From Acidobacteriota bacterium (GTDB lineage: Bacteria > Acidobacteriota > Aminicenantia > Aminicenantales > Saccharicenantaceae), in the NCBI GenBank assembly GCA_033549365.1, contig JAWSUF010000002.1, positions 124,001 to 188,000 of the forward strand: DNA of 64,000 nt, read 5' to 3'. This document shows, piece by piece, positions 48,970-56,009 of the stretch. Each line of letters starts with the position of its first letter. Position 1 is the first letter of the stretch. Under the pieces are notes generated by a model. It did not search any database, was not told the DNA's origin, and saw only the letters and a program-made list of their open reading frames with translations. The position numbers and the translations under genes were made by a program.

Positions 48970-50754
48970 ATGGAATTCATTCGACTGAAAGGCATGGGCG
49001 TCTCTCCCGGGATCGCCATGGGCGAAGCCTCCCTGTCCCGGCGTGTCGTTTTCACGTCCCGGAGGGAGCCCATCGACCCCGGCCATGTGGACGATGAGCT
49101 GACGCGGTTGGGCAAAGCCGTCGCCCGCACCCGGAAAGAACTTGTCAAGCTTCGGGAAAAAATCCAGTCCGAGGTGGGAGAGGAGCATGCCTTCATTTTC
49201 GATGCCCATCTCCTGATCCTCGAAGATCCATCCCTGATGGGAAGCCTGGAGAAAATCATCCGCGACGACGCCGTGCGCGCGGAATGGGCCCTGTCCCGCA
49301 TCAACGCCAAGTATGAGGCGGTTTTCGATTCTCTGAACGACGAATATTTCCGGCAGCGAAAGGCCGACCTGTCCGACGTTCTGGCCAAAGTTTACAGAAA
49401 CCTGGAAAAAATCCGGGAGAAGGAGCCGGAAACCGGCAAGCGGCGGGTTCTTGTGGCCCATGAACTCCTGCCTTCGGAAGCCGCTCTGAGCCTGAGCCGG
49501 GAGACCGTTCTGGGCGTGGCCCTGGATGTCGGAGGACCGACCTCGCACACGGCCATCCTGGCCCGCTCTCTCAACATTCCCGCCGTCGTCGGCCTCCGCA
49601 ACATCACCCAGTGGGTCAAAAACGGCGATTATCTGATTGTCGACGGAACGATCGGGGAAGTCATGGTCAATCCCCCCCAGGCGGTCCGCCGGGAATATCT
49701 GAGCAAAAGGGACAAGTACGACGCCTATCGCACGGAGCTCCGAAAAACGGCCAAGCTCAAGTCCGAGACATTGGACGGCGTGTCCTTCACGCCCCTGGCC
49801 AACATCGAGCTCCCCGAGGAGGCGGCCACGGCCCTGTCGCTCGGCGCCGAGGGCATCGGGCTTTTCCGGTCGGAATTCATCTATCTTCAAAGCCTGGAGG
49901 TCCCCACGGAGGAGGACCATTTCGCCTGCTATGCCTCCATCGCGAGAACCGTCCACCCCCAGCCGGTCTTCATCCGGACGATCGATATCGGGGGGGAAAA
50001 ATCCATCCCCCAGTTGAACATCGAAAAGGAGCCCAACCCCGCCTTGGGCTTGAGAGGCATCCGGTTTTCCCTGAGAAACAGAGAGATGTTCCGGCTTCAG
50101 TTGCGGGCCGTTCTCCGGGCGAGTTCCGGAAAGAATGTCCGCGTCCTGATCCCCATGGTGACGGAAATCGAGGAGCTCAACGAGGCTCGGGCGGTTTTCG
50201 AGGAAGTCAAGGACGGCCTGCGGAAAGATAAAATCAAATTCGACGAGAATATCCCCATGGGGGTGATGATCGAAGTCCCGGCCGCCGCAGCCTTGGCCGA
50301 TGTCCTGATTCGGGAAGCGGATTTCCTGAGCATCGGCACGAACGATCTCATCCAGTATTATCTGGCCGTCGACCGGTCCAACGAATTTGTTTCTTATCTC
50401 TACAAATCGTTTCATCCCGCGGTCCTCCGCCTGATCCGGGACGTGATCCGGGCGGCGCGCCGGGCCGGAAAAAGCGTGACGGTTTGCGGAGAAATGGCCG
50501 CCGACCCCCTTTCCGCGATGGTGCTTCTCGGTCTGGGGTTGCGGGAATTCAGCATGAATCCGATTTTCATCCCCAAGGTCAAGAAAGCTTTGCGGTCCGT
50601 CGAAACCGGGACTCTGGAGAAGGCCTGCCGGGAGGCTCTGGATTTACGGAGTGCTCAGGAAATCGAGGAGTTCGTGATTGAAAGCGTCATGACCCGTCAT
50701 CCCGACGCTTTTCTGATGAGCGGGGACAACGGCGGATCGAAAAAACGAAATTAA
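48970..50754 (+). CDS. ptsI: PTS enzyme I (PEP-protein phosphotransferase)
   Basis: 594 aa. N-terminal HPr-binding domain, swivelling domain with H193 in GGPTSHTAILA, and the PEP-binding barrel with GLFRSEFIYL, SIGTNDLIQYYLAVDR and VTVCGEMAADP. No GAF domain, so not of the PtsP type. It is the last gene of the recJ-to-ptsI operon. Its stop TAA overlaps the ssb stop on the other strand in TTAA. Confidence 0.95.
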   Translation: MEFIRLKGMGVSPGIAMGEASLSRRVVFTSRREPIDPGHVDDELTRLGKAVARTRKELVKLREKIQSEVGEEHAFIFDAHLLILEDPSLMGSLEKIIRDDAVRAEWALSRINAKYEAVFDSLNDEYFRQRKADLSDVLAKVYRNLEKIREKEPETGKRRVLVAHELLPSEAALSLSRETVLGVALDVGGPTSHTAILARSLNIPAVVGLRNITQWVKNGDYLIVDGTIGEVMVNPPQAVRREYLSKRDKYDAYRTELRKTAKLKSETLDGVSFTPLANIELPEEAATALSLGAEGIGLFRSEFIYLQSLEVPTEEDHFACYASIARTVHPQPVFIRTIDIGGEKSIPQLNIEKEPNPALGLRGIRFSLRNREMFRLQLRAVLRASSGKNVRVLIPMVTEIEELNEARAVFEEVKDGLRKDKIKFDENIPMGVMIEVPAAAALADVLIREADFLSIGTNDLIQYYLAVDRSNEFVSYLYKSFHPAVLRLIRDVIRAARRAGKSVTVCGEMAADPLSAMVLLGLGLREFSMNPIFIPKVKKALRSVETGTLEKACREALDLRSAQEIEEFVIESVMTRHPDAFLMSGDNGGSKKRN

Positions 50755-51206
50755 AACGGGATGTCGTCGTCGCCGTTTCCGTCCCGCTCGGGTTCCGGGT
50801 CGTCCATGGGAAAATCCCCCGGAGACGTGTCTTCGGCGTGATCCGGGGCGGAGGATCCTTCCCGCTTGCCGATCAGAATGATGTTGTCCGCTTCGATTTC
50901 GGTCGTGGTTCGTTTGTTGCCGTCGCGGTCCTGCCAGGATCGCGTCCGGAGCTTCCCTTCCACGCAGACCTGACGGCCCTGGTCAAGATATTTTTCGCAG
51001 AACTCGGCCTGTTTTCCCCAGACGACGATCCGATGCCACTCCGTGCGGTCCGTGCTTTCCCGGGTCGACGTGTTGTAAAACCGCTCGTTGGTGGCCATGG
51101 TGAAACGGGCCACTTGGCGGTCCCGCTGGGGCAAAACGCGAAGCTCGGGCTTTTGTCCCAGCCGGCCTATGAGGATGACCTTGTTGAGGCTGTTCAGATC
51201 TCTCAT
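50751..51206 (-). CDS. ssb: Single-stranded DNA-binding protein
   Basis: 151 aa. OB fold with NKVILIGRLGQKPELR, FTMATNERF, EWHRIVVWGK and a linker that ends DDDIPF, the acidic tip that recruits repair proteins. Its ATG overlaps the cpoB stop, which couples a replication protein to the tol operon. The linker is acidic rather than Gly/Gln-rich. Confidence 0.95.
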   Translation of the reverse strand: MRDLNSLNKVILIGRLGQKPELRVLPQRDRQVARFTMATNERFYNTSTRESTDRTEWHRIVVWGKQAEFCEKYLDQGRQVCVEGKLRTRSWQDRDGNKRTTTEIEADNIILIGKREGSSAPDHAEDTSPGDFPMDDPEPERDGNGDDDIPF

Positions 51207-52009
51207 CGGTCCTCGATATCCTTGATTTTCTGCTGTGCGATTTTGCTTTCGTCCGCCATCGGGAACTTTCCGACGAGAAGTTTGAAGACGGCCAGGGACT
51301 CGTCCGTCCGTCCCATCTCGAGGAAGGCCAGACCCTTCTTCAAAAGGGCGGCGGCGGTTTTGTCGCTCTGCGGGTAGTTCAGGAGAAGCTCGTCAAAATG
51401 GGCGACGGCCTCCGCAAGCCGTCTCAGGCTGAAGAAGCATTCGCCCATCCAGTAGAGCGCGGTGTCGGCCAGCGGACTGTCCGGAAACTGATCCCTGTAA
51501 AGCCGGAATCCCTCGGCGGCGAGTTCGAAGTTTTCGTTGACATAGTCGGCGTAGGCGGCGCTGTAGACTTCGCGGGGAGAGAGACCGGATGGAGAGACCG
51601 CCACAGGGTCTCCTTCGGAGAATTTGGCCGGATCCCGGCCTTCGGCTGGTTCGCCGGGAAGCCTGACGGCCGCGAATTCGGCGAGAATCTGACCCAGACG
51701 CGCCTGCACTTGGTCGATTTTTTCATGGAGCGTCTGGTAGCGGGCCGGAAGCGTCTTCAGATCTTCCTGAAGGCCGAACTGTCCGGCCTGCCACCGTTGA
51801 AGCTGATCGCCGAGTGCCTTGACCTGCTCCCTGAGGGATTTCAGTTCGCCGGTGTTCCGGTCGAGTCGCTCCTCGATCTGCAGGATCTTCTGCTTGAGAA
51901 CCTGGATGTCATCGTAAATCAGCTCGTAGGTTCTCTTGCTCTGGCCGGCGGCGGGGAGCGACGCCGCCAGAACACAGACGACCAGCGTCCCGAGGAGCCT
52001 GACCTTCAC
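51203..52009 (-). CDS. cpoB: Tol-Pal system protein CpoB (YbgF)
   Basis: 268 aa: signal peptide (1-23), a coiled-coil (about 25-100), a proline-rich link and TPR-like repeats (about 140-268) with AYADYVNENFELAAEGFRLY, ALYWMGECFFSLRRLAEAV and KTAAALLKKGLAFLEMGR. It is periplasmic and coordinates cell-wall synthesis with Tol-Pal. 3 bp downstream of pal. Confidence 0.92.
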   Translation of the reverse strand: MKVRLLGTLVVCVLAASLPAAGQSKRTYELIYDDIQVLKQKILQIEERLDRNTGELKSLREQVKALGDQLQRWQAGQFGLQEDLKTLPARYQTLHEKIDQVQARLGQILAEFAAVRLPGEPAEGRDPAKFSEGDPVAVSPSGLSPREVYSAAYADYVNENFELAAEGFRLYRDQFPDSPLADTALYWMGECFFSLRRLAEAVAHFDELLLNYPQSDKTAAALLKKGLAFLEMGRTDESLAVFKLLVGKFPMADESKIAQQKIKDIEDR

Positions 52010-52012
52010 GGA

Positions 52013-52555
52013 TTACTTTTCGATGATCGTGAACTGGGCGCGGCGGTTCTTGGCCCAGGCGGTCTCGTTGCTGGCGGGGTCCAGCGGCTGACTCTTGCCG
52101 TAGGAAATGATCTTCAACCGGTCGGCGGAAATGCCGAGAGACAGCAGATAGTCCATGGTGCTCTTGGCCCGCTTTTCGCCGAGAGCCAGGTTGTATTCCT
52201 CGGTGCCCCTCTCGTCGCAATGGCCTTCGATCAGGATCCTGGCCGTCCGGAACTTGTTCAGCCAGGCGGCGTTGGAGGCCAAAACAGGCTTGGCGTCTTC
52301 GCGGATGAAGTACCGGTCGAAGTCGAAATGAACCATGGCCAGAGGTTTTTCCCTGTTGAGCTCATCGAGCGTCTTGCGCATGTAGATTTCTTCTTCGGTC
52401 AAAACGGGTTCCTTGACTTCCGGCTCTTCCACCACTTCAACCTTGGGCTGCTCGACCACCTGAGGCGGAGGAGGAACCTGCTGGGCTTTCTTGCAGGAAA
52501 CGGCGAAAGAAAAGACGAGGATACACGCGACGGTCCAAATAACCAGTTTTTTCAT
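52013..52555 (-). CDS. pal: Peptidoglycan-associated lipoprotein
   Basis: 180 aa. Lipobox FAVSC with Cys21; proline/valine-rich linker; OmpA domain with FDFDRYFIREDAKPVL, GHCDERGTEEYNLALGEKRA and SYGKSQP. It anchors the outer membrane to peptidoglycan. It has its own strong promoter and AAGGAGG. Confidence 0.95.
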   Translation of the reverse strand: MKKLVIWTVACILVFSFAVSCKKAQQVPPPPQVVEQPKVEVVEEPEVKEPVLTEEEIYMRKTLDELNREKPLAMVHFDFDRYFIREDAKPVLASNAAWLNKFRTARILIEGHCDERGTEEYNLALGEKRAKSTMDYLLSLGISADRLKIISYGKSQPLDPASNETAWAKNRRAQFTIIEK

Positions 52556-52621
52556 TGGGCCTCCTTATGAGATGAAGTGTCGCTCCACCGCCCGGGCGGA
52601 CGCGCCATGTCTTCCTTGAAC

Positions 52622-52650
52622 TTTATACATTGGTCTATGAAGGAAGTCAA
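52622..52650 (-). promoter_or_regulatory. Promoter of pal-cpoB-ssb
   Basis: Minus-strand TTGACT (52650-52645), 17 bases, TATAAA (52627-52622). The leader is about 60 nt with AAGGAGG before the pal ATG. Confidence 0.65.
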
Positions 52651-52661
52651 GATATTTTGAT

Positions 52662-52686
52662 ACGGCCCCGAACGTCTCCGGGCCGT
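52662..52686 (-). terminator. Hairpin after tolB
   Basis: ACGGCCC/GGGCCGT 7-bp stem (52662-52668 with 52680-52686), just at the tolB stop codon. No U-run follows on the minus strand, so activity is uncertain. It separates tolB from the pal promoter. Confidence 0.4.
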
Positions 52687-53975
52687 CAATTCGTCCAATT
52701 CGGAAGCTTGTTCGTCCCGGCGGACGTCAGGCGGCGCAGGTTGGCCCCGTCGTAGTCGATGCTGTAGATCTGAATGGTTCCGGAGAGGTTGGAGGAAAAC
52801 ACGAGGTGGCGTCCGTCGGGAGACCAGCTTGGCGATTCATTGATGGCGTTGCTTTCCGTGATTTTCATGATCTGATTCGTCCGGAGATTCAGGATGTAGA
52901 TGTCGAAGACCCGGTCGACGCGGGAAACGTAGGCCAGCCTGTCGCCGGCCGGGGACCAGGCCGGCGAATCGTGATAATTGCCGCCGAAACTGACTCTCCG
53001 GACGTTGGCCCCTTCCGCATCCATGATGTATATCTGGGGACTTCCGACTCCGGCCCGGTCGGAGGTGAAGGCGATTTCCCGCCCGGTCGGCGACCAGGAC
53101 GGGGCGGTGTCGACGGCGCTGTTGAAGGTCAGCCGCCGGATGTTGGCCCCGGAGGCGTCGGCGATATAGATTTCGGCGTTGCCGTCCATGGTGGAACAGA
53201 AGGCGATGCGCTTCCCGTCAGGAGAAAAAGCGGCGGCGTAGTTTGTCCCCCGCGTGGAGATGGGAACGGACTTGCCCTCGTAGAGGTAGAGAAGATTCAG
53301 GTCGGCGTTGTTTCTTCTGTAGGTCGTATGCGCGATGACCCTCTGATCCGGAGACCAGGCCGGCATGTAGTCCTGGCTGAGATTGAATGTGATCCGGGTC
53401 TGATTGGACCCGTCGTAGTCCATGATGTAGATCTCTTCATTTCCGTCTCGATTGGAGATGAAAGAGATCTTGGTCGTGAAAATCGGCTTCTCCCCGTAAA
53501 CCTTCATGATTTCGTCGGCCATGCGGTGGGCGGCGAGGCGAAGCTGGCTTTTGTCGGCCTGATAACGTTTCCCGATGATGAAGCGTTCGCTGCGGACGTC
53601 GTAGAGTTTGGCATCGAAGACGAACGTTCCGTCCTCGCCTTCCGAGACCTCGCCGGCCAGAAGCAGGGCGGCCTGGATGGATTCCCACTCCTTGAAGTCA
53701 ATCTTGTCGGGGTTCAGGGGCCGGATGTAGGCGTAGTAACTCCGGGGGAGAAGCTGGAAGATGCGGGAATATCTGAGGTTGTCATTCAAGACCTGGTGGA
53801 TCTCCCGGGCCGCCTCCCTGGTTTCGGGGACGGCTGAGCGCACGGCGAACTCCGGGAGGGCGAAAGGAATGGCCGGCATGCCTTCCCGGATGGTGAGAAC
53901 GACTTCCTGCTGGCCTGAAAACCCGATGGCGGCCCCGAGGCACAGCGCGGCTGAAAAAAACGTTTTCATTTTCAT
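52686..53975 (-). CDS. tolB: Tol-Pal system beta-propeller protein TolB
   Basis: 429 aa: signal peptide, N-terminal alpha/beta domain (about 25-160), then a six-bladed propeller with repeated ISNRDGNEEIYIMDYDG, PAWSPDQRVIA, FSPDGKRIAF and SPSWSPDGRHLVFSS blades. Periplasmic partner of Pal and TolA. Coupled to tolA (ATGA). Confidence 0.95.
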   Translation of the reverse strand: MKMKTFFSAALCLGAAIGFSGQQEVVLTIREGMPAIPFALPEFAVRSAVPETREAAREIHQVLNDNLRYSRIFQLLPRSYYAYIRPLNPDKIDFKEWESIQAALLLAGEVSEGEDGTFVFDAKLYDVRSERFIIGKRYQADKSQLRLAAHRMADEIMKVYGEKPIFTTKISFISNRDGNEEIYIMDYDGSNQTRITFNLSQDYMPAWSPDQRVIAHTTYRRNNADLNLLYLYEGKSVPISTRGTNYAAAFSPDGKRIAFCSTMDGNAEIYIADASGANIRRLTFNSAVDTAPSWSPTGREIAFTSDRAGVGSPQIYIMDAEGANVRRVSFGGNYHDSPAWSPAGDRLAYVSRVDRVFDIYILNLRTNQIMKITESNAINESPSWSPDGRHLVFSSNLSGTIQIYSIDYDGANLRRLTSAGTNKLPNWTN

Positions 53976-54814
53976 TTGTTATGCTCAAAGATGATATGAA
54001 AGACAAGATACTCTCCGTCATAATCGTTCGGAAGAGGCGGAAACGGGGCTGCCGTTTGAATGGCCCGGAGGGCGGAGAGATCGAGAGAGGGCAGGCCGCT
54101 TGATTCGGAGATTTTCAGGTCGGAAATGCGTCCGTTCCGGAAGATGCGGAACGTGACTTGAGCCGAAAACGATCCGGAAACCCCCGGATCGACAAGGGCG
54201 GTGAACCAGCTTGCCGAAACGCGGTCGTAGACGATTTGAACGTAGTAGGCATGAGGGAAAAAACCCGTGCCTCCGCCTCCGCCGAAACCGGGTCCGAATC
54301 CGCCTCCACCGCCGCCGCCTCCCGTGCCGTCCCCGACCCCGATCCTGAGCCCGGAGCCCGTTCCGCCCGTTCCTGCGGCGGCGGCCGCCGAGGCATCCGT
54401 CCGGTCGGCTTTGGCGTCGGGAGGAGCCTTGGAAATCACCGCCTTTTTTTCCTGGGGTTTCCGGTCCCGTGCTGGCTTTTCGACGGGATAACGGAGAGCG
54501 GTGTCCGCTTCCTGGGGCTGGATCTTTTGGGGTGTTGTCAGGTCGCGCAGAGTTTCCTTTTTGGCCGGCGGCAGGGGTTGCGGCTCATCGGCGGCGCGAA
54601 CGCTCGGTCCGCCGCCTCCTCCGCCGGGTCCTCCGGCGCCGCCCCCACCCGGCAGACCGGCGCTCATGCTGACATAGTGAATCATGCCTTTGCGGGCCGG
54701 CTTGGGGAGCGATGGGGATGTCACCATCACGATGAAGAGAGCGGCATGGAGAACGGCGGAAATGATGACGGCGCGTTTGAAGGCCCGATCGCCTCCCATG
54801 GTCGTCACCGTCAT
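53972..54814 (-). CDS. TolA/TonB-type energy-transducing protein, glycine-rich
   Basis: 280 aa. One N-terminal helix (AVIISAVLHAALFIVMVTS), then a long spacer that is Gly/Pro/Ala-rich (several runs of G, e.g. near residues 55-70 and 155-185) instead of the helical Lys/Ala domain of enterobacterial TolA. The C-terminal TonB-type fold has VTFRIFRNGRISDLKISESSGLPSLDLSALRAI. Its place between tolR and tolB indicates a TolA role. Confidence 0.85.
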   Translation of the reverse strand: MTVTTMGGDRAFKRAVIISAVLHAALFIVMVTSPSLPKPARKGMIHYVSMSAGLPGGGGAGGPGGGGGGPSVRAADEPQPLPPAKKETLRDLTTPQKIQPQEADTALRYPVEKPARDRKPQEKKAVISKAPPDAKADRTDASAAAAAGTGGTGSGLRIGVGDGTGGGGGGGGFGPGFGGGGGTGFFPHAYYVQIVYDRVSASWFTALVDPGVSGSFSAQVTFRIFRNGRISDLKISESSGLPSLDLSALRAIQTAAPFPPLPNDYDGEYLVFHIIFEHNK

Positions 54815-55257
54815 CGCCGGCGTTTCTTTTCCTCGGGCGGGTCGGTCACCAGGCCGATAACCTCCACGCCCGCCTTTTTGGCGATGTCCAGGATATTGAC
54901 GATGAATCCGTAGGGGAGGCCTTCGTCGCCCTTGATATAAACGACTTTCTTTTCCTGTCCGTAGAAGTGTTCGAGCAGGCGTCCTTCCAGAAGGTTGATG
55001 TTGATGATGGAATCGCCGACATAAATGTGCATGTCCTTGGTCACGGTCAGAGTCAGGCCGTCCTCGGCCGGTGCCGATTCGGTCTCCGCCCGGGGGAGGT
55101 CGACGCCGATGCCCGTCTGCATCATGGGGGCCGTGACCATGAAAATGATGAGCAGAACCAGCATGATATCGACCAGGGGAATGACATTGATTTCGGCCAG
55201 GGAGGTCCCCGGATGGCGACCGCGGCCGGATCTCGGAGCGTCCAGTCTAATTCCCAA
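54811..55257 (-). CDS. tolR: Biopolymer transport protein TolR/ExbD
   Basis: 148 aa from TTG 55257 (GGAGAGG upstream); a CTG 12 bases later is possible. INVIPLVDIMLVLLIIFMVTAPMM with the proton-path aspartate, then a periplasmic domain with VVYIKGDEGLPYGFIVNILDIAKKAGV. The longer frame to 55428 is not coding. It overlaps tolQ by 11 bases and tolA by 4. Confidence 0.9.
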   Translation of the reverse strand: MGIRLDAPRSGRGRHPGTSLAEINVIPLVDIMLVLLIIFMVTAPMMQTGIGVDLPRAETESAPAEDGLTLTVTKDMHIYVGDSIININLLEGRLLEHFYGQEKKVVYIKGDEGLPYGFIVNILDIAKKAGVEVIGLVTDPPEEKKRRR

Positions 55258-55909
55258 GGAGCCTCTCCGCGATGGCCTGGAATTCAAGGGAGAAGTCTTC
55301 CATCTCCGTGATGGTTTCCTTGATGCGGGCCAGGAAATGGTTGTAGGCGATGACGGCCGGAATGGCGGCGAACAGGCCCAGGGCGGTGGCCACCAGGGCT
55401 TCGGCGATGCCCGGAGCCACGGTGACAAGGCTGGCCGATCTCTGGATGCCGATCATCTGGAATGCGTCCATGATCCCCCAGACGGTGCCGAGGAGTCCGA
55501 TGAAGGGCGTGACGCTGGCCGTCGTGGCCAAAAAGGGCATGAGGCGTTCCATCCGGCTGATTTCGATGTTTGTCGCTTTGAGCAGAGCCCGCGACAGTCC
55601 GTCCATGCGGTTGTTGTTGGCCGCGCCGGGAGGCGAAGCCCTCCGGATATAGGCGAGTTCCTTGGATCCGGCCTGAAACAGGGCCGTCAGCGGGCTGGAG
55701 CCGTATTTTCTGGCCGCATCACCGACATCGGCGAGGTTTTTGCTGTTGCGGAAGACCGTGACGAAACGCCGGGACTGAGCCGCGGAAAGACGCAGGGCCT
55801 TGCGCTTGAAAATGATGATCGCCCAGGAAAATATGGAAAAAAACAGGAGAATAAGAAGGATGCCCTGGACGACGATGGAGGCGTGGAGGACGAGTTTAAA
55901 AACGTTCAT
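55247..55909 (-). CDS. tolQ: Proton channel protein TolQ/ExbB
   Basis: 220 aa from ATG 55909 (MNVFKLVLHA); a TTG three codons earlier is in frame. MotA/TolQ/ExbB domain: three helices, with RRASPPGAANNNRMDGLSR in the cytoplasmic loop and ASVTPFIGLLGTVWGIMDAF, GIAEALVATALGLFAAIPAVIAYN. With TolR it harvests the proton gradient. First gene of the tol operon. Confidence 0.94.
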   Translation of the reverse strand: MNVFKLVLHASIVVQGILLILLFFSIFSWAIIIFKRKALRLSAAQSRRFVTVFRNSKNLADVGDAARKYGSSPLTALFQAGSKELAYIRRASPPGAANNNRMDGLSRALLKATNIEISRMERLMPFLATTASVTPFIGLLGTVWGIMDAFQMIGIQRSASLVTVAPGIAEALVATALGLFAAIPAVIAYNHFLARIKETITEMEDFSLEFQAIAERLLGN

Positions 55910-55922
55910 GGCAATCAATTAT

Positions 55923-55951
55923 TAAATAACATAGGGGTTCCAGCCTGTCAA
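55923..55951 (-). promoter_or_regulatory. Promoter of the tol operon
   Basis: Minus-strand TTGACA (55951-55946), 17 bases, TATTTA (55928-55923). An inverted repeat GGGTTC/GAACCC (55935-55940 and 55954-55959) brackets the -35. Confidence 0.55.
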
Positions 55952-55957
55952 TTGAAC

Positions 55958-55980
55958 CCTCGGCTCGCTGAGCGCCGAGG
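55958..55980 (-). terminator. Hairpin downstream of the helicase gene
   Basis: CCTCGGC (55958-55964) pairs with GCCGAGG (55974-55980). It lies 29 bp after the helicase stop and just before the tol promoter. No clear U-run. Confidence 0.45.
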
Positions 55981-56009
55981 TTATGCGGAAAAAGCGTCAT
56001 GGAGGGGGG

